Shown: positions 8,264-15,772 of the stretch, one piece after another
Numbering within the stretch: the first letter of the stretch is position 1
Layout of the letters: every line of letters starts with the position of its first letter
NCBI GenBank assembly: GCA_022710975.1
Contig: JAKLGA010000012.1
Location: 186,001-250,000 of the forward strand
DNA: 64,000 nt
Direction of reading: 5' to 3'
Source of the DNA: Myxococcota bacterium
Lineage (GTDB): Bacteria; Myxococcota; B64-G9
Translations under genes and position numbers: made by a program
Notes under the pieces: model-generated
The model's database searches: none
What the model was told of the DNA's origin: nothing
The model's input: the letters and a program-made list of their open reading frames with translations, nothing else

Positions 8264-9036
8264 TCGCCGAGCGGCGCGGGGCGCTGCGCGACGCGGCCCC
8301 GGCGCGGGTGACGCCGGCGCACCAGGTGTGGCTGGAGGCGCCGCTCGCCCCCGCCCAGGCCATGCTGGACCGGCTCCACGCCGAGGGTGGCCTGCCGCCC
8401 GGGTTGCGGGCCGAGGTGCGCCACCTGCTGCTGCGGGCCGCGGCGCGGGCCCTGGAGCGGCACCCCTGGTTCAACGACTTCCTGCTGCTCTCGGGCGGGG
8501 TGCAGCACAACGAGCTGGTGTCGGTGCGGGTGAGCCTGGACGCCGAGGGCCGGCCGGGCCACTGCAGCGTGCCCGACCCCGGCCGCCGGCCGCTCGTCGA
8601 GGTGCTGGCCGAGGCGGCCGCGCGCGAGGTGGAGGAGGGCGTCGAGGCGGTGCGCAGGGCGGTCAAGCTGGCCCGCGTGCGGCGCTCGCGGCCGGTGTTC
8701 TCCCGGCTGGTCAGCGAGGGGGTGCTGGAGCCGCTGCACTGGCTGCGGGATCGCCTGCCGGCGCTCGAGCGGCGCCTGCGCCGCGACGTCCGGCGCCACG
8801 GCAGCCTCGGCCTGCTCGACGTGGGCCCGCTCGGGGCGACCGGGGTGGCCGGGGTGCTGCTGGCCTGCCACTCCGCCCTGCTCCTGCTGGCCGCGCCCCG
8901 CCCGGGGCGGGAGGCCGGGCCGCGCCTGCCCGTGGGGCTCGCGTTCGACGCCCGGCTGTTCGAGGCGCACGAGGCCGTGGCCTTCCTGCGCGAGGTGACC
9001 GAGCTGCTGGCCGAGCCGGAGGCCCGGCTGGCCTGA
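8245..9036 (+). CDS. E2-like paralogue E, catalytically degenerate
   Basis: 263 aa; the ATG at 8245 lies 19 nt inside paralogue D in another frame. Landmarks: an N-terminal strand HQVWLEAPLAPAQAML, a helix LLLRAAARALERHPWFNDF (matching the E2 helix before HPLLNA), a central GSLGLLDVGPLGATGV, and the C-terminal VGLAFDARLFEAHEAVAFL where the E2 His-x3-Asp is Ala236-x3-Glu240. No lipoyl domain. Last of the five E2-like genes; a well-placed ribosome-binding site follows for the SRPBCC gene 10 nt downstream, so all six genes look like one transcript. Functional role unknown. Confidence 0.76.
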   Translation: MRAAELIAERRGALRDAAPARVTPAHQVWLEAPLAPAQAMLDRLHAEGGLPPGLRAEVRHLLLRAAARALERHPWFNDFLLLSGGVQHNELVSVRVSLDAEGRPGHCSVPDPGRRPLVEVLAEAAAREVEEGVEAVRRAVKLARVRRSRPVFSRLVSEGVLEPLHWLRDRLPALERRLRRDVRRHGSLGLLDVGPLGATGVAGVLLACHSALLLLAAPRPGREAGPRLPVGLAFDARLFEAHEAVAFLREVTELLAEPEARLA

Positions 9037-9046
9037 AGGGGAGCCC

Positions 9047-9562
9047 ATGCACTTCCAGGTGGAGCACACCATCCGCATCCCGTTCGAGCGCTACTACGAC
9101 GTGGTGCTCTCGGATGACTTCCTGCGCTGGGCCGGCAAGAAGATGAAGGTCGCCGAGCGGAGCCTGGTGCGCAACGAGGAGTCGGGCGGGCTGCTCTACC
9201 GCACGGTGCGCACCGCCTGGGACGTGTCGGAGCGCGCCCAGCGCTTCCTCAAGGCCCCGCGCTTCGAGCTTGAGGAGCGCCTGGTGCTCGATCGCGCCCG
9301 GCACACCTACACCTGGGAGTACGCCCCCAGCGTGTGGGCCAACCGCTTCTCGGCCCGCGGCAGCGGCCGCCTGGAGCAGGCCGGCGCCCACGTGAAGCGG
9401 GTGGTGGAGGGGGAGATCACGGTGCGCGTCTTCCTGCTCGGCGGCCGCTTCGAGCGCAAGGTGGCGGAGCGCATGCGCGCCTTCGTCACCCGCCAGGGCG
9501 ACAGCGTGGAGGAGTACTACCGCACCCAGCTCGCGCCGCAGGGCGCGCCCGCACAGGGCTGA
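9047..9562 (+). CDS. SRPBCC/DUF2505-like protein
   Basis: 171 aa. The ATG follows a good ribosome-binding site (AGGGGAG). The pattern is a START/SRPBCC hydrophobic-cavity fold as in DUF2505: an N-terminal FQVEHTIRIPFERYYDVV (strand and helix), strands through RTVRTAW and ELEERLVL, and a long C-terminal helix (KVAERMRAFVTRQGDSVEEYY). These proteins bind lipids or other hydrophobic ligands in general, but DUF2505 members have no established activity that I know of. Its place at the end of the E2-like operon makes it a candidate carrier or binder of the acyl substrate of that system, which is inference from context only. No signal peptide. Confidence 0.78.
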   Translation: MHFQVEHTIRIPFERYYDVVLSDDFLRWAGKKMKVAERSLVRNEESGGLLYRTVRTAWDVSERAQRFLKAPRFELEERLVLDRARHTYTWEYAPSVWANRFSARGSGRLEQAGAHVKRVVEGEITVRVFLLGGRFERKVAERMRAFVTRQGDSVEEYYRTQLAPQGAPAQG

Positions 9563-9567
9563 GCCCC

Positions 9568-10398
9568 TCAGCGACCGCCCTGGGCGGTCAGGCTGGCCTC
9601 CAGCTCCCGGATGGCCCGCTCCACGTCGCGTTCCAGCGTGGCCCGCGTGCGGTTGACGTAGCGCAGCTCCTCGCTCAGGCTCTCGATGGTCTCGGGCGGC
9701 GCCGTCTGCACGTCTCTCAGCAGCTCGGCGATGCGCTGGTCGATCTCGCGCGCCAGCTCGCGCAGCTCCTCGAGCTTGGCGAGCAAGCCCTGGAAACGGT
9801 GGCGGTTGCCTTGCAGCCGGTCGAGATCCACGACGGTCACCTGGACGGCCGCCTCCCGACGGTTGCCGGCCGGATCCAGCGCGGCGACCGCGATCCGCTG
9901 CGGCCCGGCAGGCAGGTCGAGCTCGCCGGTGAACACACCGGCGGCCTCCTCGCCGAGCAGCACGCCACCGGCCGAGACCCGCGCTGCGGGCTCGGAGCGG
10001 ACCCGCACGACCACGGGCCGCCGGGTGAGGAAGGCGCGCGCCGCGGGCTCGAGGATGAGCAGCGGCGGCGGCTCGGTGTCTGCCGGCGCGCCGGGGGGCT
10101 CCGGGATGGGCGTGGGCCGGGGCCTCGGCGCGACGGGATCCCGGGCCAGGGCCACGTCCCGCGGGTTGATCCGCGGCGGCGCGCGGACGGGGTCCGGCGC
10201 GGGGGTGTCCGCCGGCGGCGCCGGGGGCGGTGCAGGCGCGGGGGGCGGGGCCGGCGCGGGGGGCGGGGCCACGCCAGGCCGCGGCGGGGGCGGCGCGGGC
10301 GGACCCAGCCGCTGGACCGCCCACAGCGCGCCGAAGGTGGCCACGGCCACCCCCAGCACGCCGGTCAGGAGCCAGCCTTTCCCGCCTGCACGCGCCAT
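9568..10398 (-). CDS. Membrane-anchored Pro-rich protein with Ig-like and coiled-coil segments
   Basis: 276 aa. A short basic N-terminus is followed by one membrane segment (about 10-28), then about 85 residues rich in Pro/Ala. Residues about 110-190 read as a small beta domain (RPVVVRVRSEPAARV, VFTGELDLPAGPQRIAVAALDPAGN), like a bacterial Ig-type or PEGA-like domain. The C-terminal ~80 residues are a coiled coil (LLAKLEELRELAREIDQRI). A Pro-rich periplasmic spacer carrying a small beta domain is a typical envelope-spanning layout; the function is unknown. The start is supported by an upstream promoter on the minus strand. It converges with the SRPBCC gene, 5 nt between stops. Confidence 0.75.
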   Translation of the reverse strand: MARAGGKGWLLTGVLGVAVATFGALWAVQRLGPPAPPPPRPGVAPPPAPAPPPAPAPPPAPPADTPAPDPVRAPPRINPRDVALARDPVAPRPRPTPIPEPPGAPADTEPPPLLILEPAARAFLTRRPVVVRVRSEPAARVSAGGVLLGEEAAGVFTGELDLPAGPQRIAVAALDPAGNRREAAVQVTVVDLDRLQGNRHRFQGLLAKLEELRELAREIDQRIAELLRDVQTAPPETIESLSEELRYVNRTRATLERDVERAIRELEASLTAQGGR

Positions 10399-10417
10399 GC
10401 TCTGCCTCGTCCGGAGC

Positions 10418-10447
10418 AGTGTACCCGAGGCCCTCGGCCGCTGCCAA
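10418..10447 (-). promoter_or_regulatory. Predicted promoter for the Pro-rich membrane protein
   Basis: On the minus strand TTGGCA (10442-10447), 18-nt spacer, TACACT (10418-10423), about 20 nt before the ATG at 10398. It is divergent from the promoter at 10466. Confidence 0.5.
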
Positions 10448-10465
10448 CTTTCGGAGGGGCGGGGG

Positions 10466-10494
10466 TGGACAAGCGCGCCTGGCTGGGCTAGACC
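10466..10494 (+). promoter_or_regulatory. Predicted promoter for the PhnP-like hydrolase
   Basis: TGGACA (10466-10471), 17-nt spacer, TAGACC (10489-10494), then a GAGGAGG-type ribosome-binding site before the ATG at 10512. Confidence 0.5.
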
Positions 10495-10511
10495 GCGGGT
10501 GAGGAGGCTGG

Positions 10512-11321
10512 ATGCGCGTCACCATCCTGGGCTCGGGCACCTCCAGCGGGGTGCCGGTCATCGGCTGCGAGTGCCGGGTGTGCACCTCGCCCGATCCGCG
10601 CGATCGGCGCACCCGGGCCTCGGCCGTGGTGGCCTTGCCGGGGGGCAACCTGCTGCTGGACACGGCCACGGACCTGCGCGCCCAGGCGCTGCGGGAGGGG
10701 CTCGTGCGTGTGGACGCGGTGCTCTTCACGCACGCCCACGCCGATCACCTGCACGGCATCGACGAGCTGCGGCTGTTCAACCTGCGCCGCCAGGGGGCCA
10801 TCCCGTGCTTCGGCAACCGCGACACGCTCGAGCGGCTGCGGGCCTACCTGCGCTACATCTTCGACGCCGAGCAGGGCGAGAGCTGGCGGCCCGCCCTGAC
10901 GCTCACGGAGGTGACCGGGCCCTTCGAGCTGCTCGGCGCGCGGGTGGTGCCGATCCCCCTGTGGCACGGCCGGACACCGGTGCTCGGCTACCGGCTCGGC
11001 GGCTTCGCCTACCTGACCGACGCGAACCGCATCCCGGACGAATCCTGGGGCCTGCTGGAGGGGCTCGAGGTGCTGGTGCTCGACGCGCTGCGTGAGAAGC
11101 CGCACCCCACCCACTTCAGCCTGGGCGAGGCCCTCGAGGTGGTCGCCCGGCTCCGCCCCGGCCGCACCGTCCTCACCCACCTGGCGCACACGGTCGCGCA
11201 CGCCGAGGTGAGCGCCCGGCTGCCGGCCGGGGTGGAGCTGGCCCAGGACGGGCTGGTGCTCGCGCTGGAGGACCGCCCGGAGACCGCTCCCGCGAGCCCC
11301 CGGGGAGGAGCCCTGGAATAG
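10512..11321 (+). CDS. MBL-fold metal-dependent hydrolase, PhnP-like
   Basis: 269 aa. The protein opens with LGSGTSSGVPVIGC and a Cys cluster CECRVC typical of PhnP-type phosphodiesterases, then the metallo-beta-lactamase metal motif THAHADHLHGID (about 74-85), a later LWHG and a C-terminal LTHLAHT. These supply the ligands for a two-metal hydrolase site; the Cys cluster probably binds an extra structural zinc. In E. coli PhnP is a cyclic phosphodiesterase, but the family is widespread outside phosphonate operons, and no phn genes are present here, so the substrate cannot be named. Start at ATG 10512 has a good ribosome-binding site and a promoter. Cytoplasmic. Confidence 0.88.
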   Translation: MRVTILGSGTSSGVPVIGCECRVCTSPDPRDRRTRASAVVALPGGNLLLDTATDLRAQALREGLVRVDAVLFTHAHADHLHGIDELRLFNLRRQGAIPCFGNRDTLERLRAYLRYIFDAEQGESWRPALTLTEVTGPFELLGARVVPIPLWHGRTPVLGYRLGGFAYLTDANRIPDESWGLLEGLEVLVLDALREKPHPTHFSLGEALEVVARLRPGRTVLTHLAHTVAHAEVSARLPAGVELAQDGLVLALEDRPETAPASPRGGALE

Positions 11322-11389
11322 GTCCGCCCGCGGGCGGGTTGCACAGCCGGAGCGCGGGCCAGGCCGCCGCGCAGGAGAGGTTCAACGCC

Positions 11390-12046
11390 TTGTGGTTCCA
11401 GTGGAAAAAGGGGAAGCGTGAGACGTTCGAGGAGCAGGCCCTCGAGCACCTCGACACCCTCTACGGCACGGCCCTGAGGCTGACCGGTCGCGCCGCGGAC
11501 GCCGAGGATCTGGTGCACGACACCTACGTGCGGGCCGTCCGCTTCAGGCACCGGTTCGAGCCCGGCACGAACCTCAAGGCCTGGATGTTCAAGATGATGT
11601 TCAACCTGTTCGTGAACCGCTACCGCCGCGACCGGCGCGGCCGCGAGATCCGCGAGGGGCACGAGCGGGACGATCTGGTCGCGCGGACCACGCCAGGCGG
11701 TGAGCTGGCCTCGACCCTCAAGCCCGAGGAGTTCTTCTTCGAGAAGCTGTTCTCGGACGACGTGGTCCGGGCCCTCGACGAGGTGCCAGCCGATTTCCGC
11801 ATGGTCGTCATCCTGGCGGACGTGAACGGATTCAGCTACCGCCAGATCTCCGAGATCCTGGGGATTCCCGTGGGGACCGTGATGTCCCGGCTGCACCGGG
11901 GCCGCCGCCTGCTGCGGGAGAGCCTGCGCGAGTTCGCGGTCCAGGAAGGCTACATCAAGCCCGGAGACGGCGCGGTGGAGCAGGGCGAGGTGGCGGATCT
12001 GGAGTCCTACCGGCGTCAACGGAACTCCGGGGGGAGCGTGCACTGA
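11390..12046 (+). CDS. ECF-family RNA polymerase sigma factor
   Basis: 218 aa from the TTG at 11390, which follows AGGAGAGG (11373-11380). The frame extends to another TTG at 11339 (235 aa) without a ribosome-binding site, so the shorter form is preferred. Region 2 is clear (ALRLTGRAADAEDLVHDTY, then NLKAWMFKMMFNLFVNRYRR) and region 4 carries the helix-turn-helix (SYRQISEILGIPVGTVMSRL). A short C-terminal tail follows region 4. The next gene overlaps by one base (TGATG) and encodes a zinc-type membrane anti-sigma factor, so this is an envelope-signal sigma factor held inactive at the membrane. Its targets are unknown; no matching ECF promoter was identified by eye. Confidence 0.93.
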   Translation: MWFQWKKGKRETFEEQALEHLDTLYGTALRLTGRAADAEDLVHDTYVRAVRFRHRFEPGTNLKAWMFKMMFNLFVNRYRRDRRGREIREGHERDDLVARTTPGGELASTLKPEEFFFEKLFSDDVVRALDEVPADFRMVVILADVNGFSYRQISEILGIPVGTVMSRLHRGRRLLRESLREFAVQEGYIKPGDGAVEQGEVADLESYRRQRNSGGSVH

Positions 12047-12807
12047 TGGAATGCTCGGAGGCCAGCAAGTACCTCCAGGTCTACCTGGACGGCGAGTTCG
12101 ACGAGGCCGAGCGCCGCGACATGGAGGCCCACCTGGCGGCCTGCCCGGCCTGCCAGCGGCAGGCCGAGCTCGAGCGGCGCTTCCGCGAGAGCGTGCGCTC
12201 GCGGCTGGCCGCCCCCGCGGCGCCCGAGGGGCTGCGCGAGCGGGTGCGGGCCGCCATGGCCGCCGAGCCCGAGGCCCGGCGCATCCCGCGCTCTCTCCTG
12301 TGGGGCTCCCTGCCGGCCGCGGCGGCCCTGCTGCTCGTGCTGTCGTTCACCTGGACCGTCACCAGCGGCTTCTCGCCCCTGCTGCGCGAGGCGGTGGAGC
12401 GGCACACCAGCGAGCCTCCGGTGGAGGTGAAGAGCTCCGACGCCGACGAGGTGGAGAGCTGGTTCCAGCGCAAGGTGGCCTTCCGCGTGGCCCTGCCGCG
12501 CTTCGTGCGGACCGACCTGGACCTGGTCGGCGCCCGCCTGAGCCACCTGGCCGCGCGGCAGGCGGCCCTGGTCCGCTACCAGCATGGCCGGCAGAGCTTC
12601 AGCCTGTTCGTGCTGGCCGATCCCGGCCCGGGCGAGGACATCGGCAGCAAGCGCTGCCAGCGGCTGCGCAAGCGGGAGGTGTGCTTCTCCGAGCTCCAGG
12701 GTTACACCGTGGTCGCCTGGCGGACCCACGGCCTGCTCTACTCCCTGGTCGGAGATGCCCCACCCGCCCACATGCTCCAGGTCCTCACCGGCGCCGGAGA
12801 CGAGTGA
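12046..12807 (+). CDS. Zinc-binding transmembrane anti-sigma factor
   Basis: 253 aa. The N-terminal cytoplasmic domain has the ZAS zinc motif HLAACPAC (His-x3-Cys-x2-Cys, about residues 28-36). A membrane segment follows near residues 84-105 (LLWGSLPAAAALLLVLSF). The extracytoplasmic part (about 105-253) contains VAFRVALPRFVRTDLDLVGA and a later RQSFSLFVLADPG; this arrangement occurs in other anti-sigma factors. It should bind and sequester the ECF sigma factor encoded just upstream, releasing it on an envelope or redox signal. Translational coupling (TGATG) keeps the two in ratio. Confidence 0.9.
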   Translation: MECSEASKYLQVYLDGEFDEAERRDMEAHLAACPACQRQAELERRFRESVRSRLAAPAAPEGLRERVRAAMAAEPEARRIPRSLLWGSLPAAAALLLVLSFTWTVTSGFSPLLREAVERHTSEPPVEVKSSDADEVESWFQRKVAFRVALPRFVRTDLDLVGARLSHLAARQAALVRYQHGRQSFSLFVLADPGPGEDIGSKRCQRLRKREVCFSELQGYTVVAWRTHGLLYSLVGDAPPAHMLQVLTGAGDE

Positions 12808-12823
12808 GCCGAGCTCTCGTCCG

Positions 12824-12848
12824 CAGCCTGCTCCGGGCTGGTTTTGTT
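12824..12848 (+). terminator. Possible intrinsic terminator after the anti-sigma gene
   Basis: CAGCC, 7-nt loop, GGCTG, then GTTTTGTT. The stem is only 5 bp and the T-run abuts the next -35 box, so this is a weak call. Confidence 0.4.
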
Positions 12849-12876
12849 GACACCCCGCGCTCCGCTCGCATACACT
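12847..12876 (+). promoter_or_regulatory. Predicted promoter for the FrzS-like protein
   Basis: TTGACA (12847-12852), 18-nt spacer, TACACT (12871-12876). It lies in the 124-nt gap before 12932, so the FrzS-like gene probably has its own transcript rather than belonging only to the sigma operon. Confidence 0.6.
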
Positions 12877-12931
12877 TCCACCGCGGAATCTCTGTTTTTT
12901 CAACTCCTCGGCCCGCGAGGTCAGGCAACCG

Positions 12932-15124
12932 ATGTCCGAGAAACGAATCCTGGTCGTCGAGAGCGAGAAGCCGGTGGCGCAGGCCATCACCGAGGCGCTG
13001 GCGCGGTTCGACGTCAAGGTTGCGGTGGTGGATGACGGCAAGAAGGTGCTGGCGGCCGCCAAGTCCCCGCTGGCCTCGCTCATCATCCTGCGCGTCGAGC
13101 TGCCGGGCCAGAGCGGCTACTCCATCTGCATGAAGCTCCGCAAGGAGAAGGAGCTCAAGGACATCCCGCTGATCCTGACCTCGTCCGAAGCCAACGAGGA
13201 CACCTTCGAATCGCACCGCAAGCTCAAGGTGCGGGCAGACGAGTACATGATCCTCCGGAGCCCCTTCCCGGCCGACGAGCTGGCGAGCAAGGTGACCTCC
13301 CTGGTGCCGCTGGCGGAGGTCGCCTCCGCCGAGGAGGCCGAGATCATCACCCTGGACGAGGAGGAGGCCGTCACCCTGGATGACGACGAGGCCTTCTCCA
13401 CGGACGAGCTGGTGGATCTGGGCGCGGTGGATGGGGGGACGGGCGACTCGACGGTCGTCATGGAGACCCCGACCACCGACGGCGCCGACGAGGAGCTCCC
13501 CTCGCTGGACGACGTGCTGGACAACCTGGACATCGGCAGCGACAGCAGCCCGCCGGCCGCCGAGCGCGTGGTCTCGGAGTCGCCTCCCGAGGGGACCGAT
13601 CTGACCAGCCTCGACGACGTGCTCGAGTCCCTGGACGACGCGGCCGAAGCGGAGGTCGAACGACCCGCGAGCGCTGCCTCCGACGACCTGGACATGTCGC
13701 TGCTCGACGATCTCGACGTGAAGGGCAGGGACGGCGCGCCCGGGCCTGCGGAGGCAGCCGCGGCCCCGGCGGAGGGGCCGCCGGAAGAGGATCTGCTCGC
13801 CGGGCTGGACATGGACGAACCCGCCGCGGACAAGGACGGCGCCGAGGCCGGCGGCGCGGCGGAGGCGGATCTGGACCTCGACGCCATCGTGAAGGCAGCC
13901 GAGGATGCGGCGCCCGAGGCGGGGGCCGGCGCGGGCGACGAGGCGGACGACCTCCTGGCCGGCCTCGAGTCCGACATGGCCGCGGCCGCGGTCGAGCCGG
14001 AACCGGAGCCCAAGCCCGAGCCCAAGCCCGAGCCCAAACCGGAGCCCAAGCCCGAGCCCAAGCCGGAGCCCAAGCCCGAGCCCAAGCCCGAGCCCAAGCC
14101 CGAGCCCAAGCCCGAGCCCAAGCCCACCGGGCCGGTCAAGGCCGATCCGGTGCTGATCACCAAGCTGGCGAACGCGGAGCAGGACAACAACCTGCTGCGC
14201 GAGAAGGTGCAGAAGCTCGAGGCGCGCATCGAGGAGATGCATCAGTCCTTCGAGAAACGCGAATCCGAGCTGGGCAACCTGCGAAGCAAGACGGCCTCCA
14301 AGGACAAGGACTTCCTGGCGCTGAAGGCCACCATCAACCAGAAGGACCGCGAGATCCTGGAGCTCAAGGAGGAGATCAACCGCAAGGACTCCGAGATCCT
14401 CGAGGCCCAGGAGAAGGTGGCCGACGCCGGGCAAGAGGCCGCCCGCCAGCAGGAGAAGCTCGCCTCCCGAGATCGCGAGTCCAGGGAGCAGGCCGCCAAG
14501 TACGACACCCTGCTCCAGCAGAAGCACGAGCTCGATCAGGAGCACCAGGCCAGGATGGCCGAGTGGCAGGAGCGCTACACGCGCGAGACCACCGACCTGG
14601 AGGCCCGGCTGCGCAGCGAGACCGAGGAGCGCACGCGCCTCGGCGCGGCGGCCGCGCAGGAGCGCGAGGCCCTGGAGGGCCGGCTGCGGAACGTGCAGAC
14701 CGAGTACGACGAGGCCAAGCAGCGGCACGCGGACGAGGTGTTCGGGCTGCGCGCCCGCTTCAAGGGTCAGCTCGAGGGCCTGGAGGGCAAGATCTCCGGG
14801 CTGAGCAAGGAGCTGGCCGAGTCCCAGAAGGGCCTGGCCGCCGAGCAGGCCGCCCACGCCGAGACCCGCGAGGAGGCGAGCCGCATCCCCGGCCTGGAGG
14901 CCGAGCTCGAGGCTGCCCGCAAGGAGATCGGCGAGCTGGAGAGCAAGGTGGCGGACCTGCGCACCGAGGTGGCCGAGCGCGAGGAGCGGGTGCTGCGGGC
15001 CTACGAGCGCATCAAGGCCGACGAGAAGGTCAAGCAGAAGGCCCGCCAGGCCGTGGAGATCGCCTTCAGCCTGCTGGCCGACCAGGTCGAGGAGAGCGAG
15101 GGCGAGGAGGCGAAGCCGGGCTGA
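12932..15124 (+). CDS. FrzS-like pseudo-receiver/coiled-coil protein
   Basis: 730 aa. Residues 1-125 are a response-regulator fold resembling Myxococcus FrzS (ILVVESEK, GYSICMKLRKEKELKDIPLI, SHRKLKVRADEYM). The phospho-acceptor Asp is Glu56 (RVELPG), and the conserved Lys of the KPF motif is missing (LRSPF), so it is probably a pseudo-receiver. An acidic linker (130-355) holds repeated LDDVLDNLD / LDDVLESLD and LLAGLDMD-type motifs. A (PEPK)n stretch (about 356-398) leads into a long coiled coil (about 405-720). FrzS is a polarity protein of A. fragilis-unrelated Myxococcus type IV pilus motility; the linker motifs and Pro repeat are not part of the FrzS I know, so a related but distinct role is likely. 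Own promoter at 12847. Confidence 0.82.
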   Translation: MSEKRILVVESEKPVAQAITEALARFDVKVAVVDDGKKVLAAAKSPLASLIILRVELPGQSGYSICMKLRKEKELKDIPLILTSSEANEDTFESHRKLKVRADEYMILRSPFPADELASKVTSLVPLAEVASAEEAEIITLDEEEAVTLDDDEAFSTDELVDLGAVDGGTGDSTVVMETPTTDGADEELPSLDDVLDNLDIGSDSSPPAAERVVSESPPEGTDLTSLDDVLESLDDAAEAEVERPASAASDDLDMSLLDDLDVKGRDGAPGPAEAAAAPAEGPPEEDLLAGLDMDEPAADKDGAEAGGAAEADLDLDAIVKAAEDAAPEAGAGAGDEADDLLAGLESDMAAAAVEPEPEPKPEPKPEPKPEPKPEPKPEPKPEPKPEPKPEPKPEPKPTGPVKADPVLITKLANAEQDNNLLREKVQKLEARIEEMHQSFEKRESELGNLRSKTASKDKDFLALKATINQKDREILELKEEINRKDSEILEAQEKVADAGQEAARQQEKLASRDRESREQAAKYDTLLQQKHELDQEHQARMAEWQERYTRETTDLEARLRSETEERTRLGAAAAQEREALEGRLRNVQTEYDEAKQRHADEVFGLRARFKGQLEGLEGKISGLSKELAESQKGLAAEQAAHAETREEASRIPGLEAELEAARKEIGELESKVADLRTEVAEREERVLRAYERIKADEKVKQKARQAVEIAFSLLADQVEESEGEEAKPG
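13997..14126 (+). repeat. 12-bp tandem repeat encoding (PEPK)n
   Basis: About ten copies of a 12-bp unit (CCCGAGCCCAAG, with CCGGAG variants) encode alternating Pro-Glu-Pro-Lys, a stiff spacer between the acidic linker and the coiled coil. In-frame copy number may vary between strains. Confidence 0.9.
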
Positions 15125-15136
15125 GCCGCCCGCCGC

Positions 15137-15697
15137 CTACCTGGCCACGGCCTCGCGCAGCTTCTTGCGATCCGCCTCGAAGGGCAGCTCCTCGTACACC
15201 TGGAAGAAGTTCTCCGGATCCACCAGCCTGGGGTGGAGGGCCTTGGCGGCCTCCACCTTGCCATCGGCGAAGGAGAAGTGCCCCATCACCTGCTTGACCT
15301 GCTCCACCGAGAAGCGGTTGGTGCTGGCCGCCTCGCGGACCACCTGGAGCTTGGCCTCGTCGAAGTTGTTGCCCTCCATGGCCTTCCGCAGGGCCTCGAA
15401 GCGGTCCGGTGCCATGGGCGGCTCCTGGGCCACGGCCGGTGCGTCCGCGCGCGCCCCGTCGAGCGCGTCCTCGACCCGGTCGAGCAGCCGGCGCAGCTCG
15501 TCCACCCTGCGCACCATCTCCCGGCGCGTCATGTAGTCCGGATGCGCCGCGCTCAGGCCGCGCAGCTCGCTGAGCTCCTCGCGCGCCTCGCGCAGATCTC
15601 GCAGCAGGTCCCGGGCGTCCACGCAGGTCTTCTCCGGCGCCGCCGGAGCGGCCACGGCCACCAGCACGAACCAGCATGAGAGCAGCACCTGGGTCAT
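15137..15697 (-). CDS. Secreted DUF4476-domain protein
   Basis: 186 aa. The ATG at 15697 follows GAGGAG at good spacing; the longer frame to 15985 is a shadow. A signal peptide (MTQVLLSCWFVLVAVAAPAA) is followed by a helical segment (ARDLLRDLREAREELSELR, then RRVDELRRLLDRVEDAL). The C-terminal ~90 residues match the DUF4476 pattern: FEALRKAMEGNNFDEAKLQV, VEQVKQVMGHFSFADGKVEA, then NFFQVYEELPFEADRKKL. DUF4476 has no known biochemical function. Exported, probably periplasmic. It lies 12 nt from the stop of the convergent FrzS-like gene and downstream of the helical-repeat gene on the same strand. Confidence 0.82.
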   Translation of the reverse strand: MTQVLLSCWFVLVAVAAPAAPEKTCVDARDLLRDLREAREELSELRGLSAAHPDYMTRREMVRRVDELRRLLDRVEDALDGARADAPAVAQEPPMAPDRFEALRKAMEGNNFDEAKLQVVREAASTNRFSVEQVKQVMGHFSFADGKVEAAKALHPRLVDPENFFQVYEELPFEADRKKLREAVAR

Positions 15698-15754
15698 CGT
15701 AGCTCCTCGCGTTGTCGGGCCGCGCGGATCGACGCGCCCCCGCGTGTCCGGATT

Positions 15755-15772
15755 CACCTGGCGCGTCAGGTG
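15755..15772. repeat. Short inverted repeat at the end of the helical-repeat gene
   Basis: CACCTG, 6 nt, CAGGTG, spanning the stop codon at 15766. It could be a weak hairpin between the two minus-strand genes; no T-run follows, so it is not called a terminator. Confidence 0.3.

Noticed and set aside
5069-9036. Chloramphenicol acetyltransferase resistance genes
   Set aside because: The fold is shared, but strand and helix motifs follow E2 catalytic domains and four of five lack the catalytic His.
13997-14126. CRISPR-like regular repeat
   Set aside because: Units are 12 bp, contiguous, without spacers, and lie in frame inside a gene.
12785-14857. 690-codon minus-strand frame with (GL)n repeats
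   Set aside because: It is the antisense reading of the PEPK repeat and coiled coil of the FrzS-like gene.
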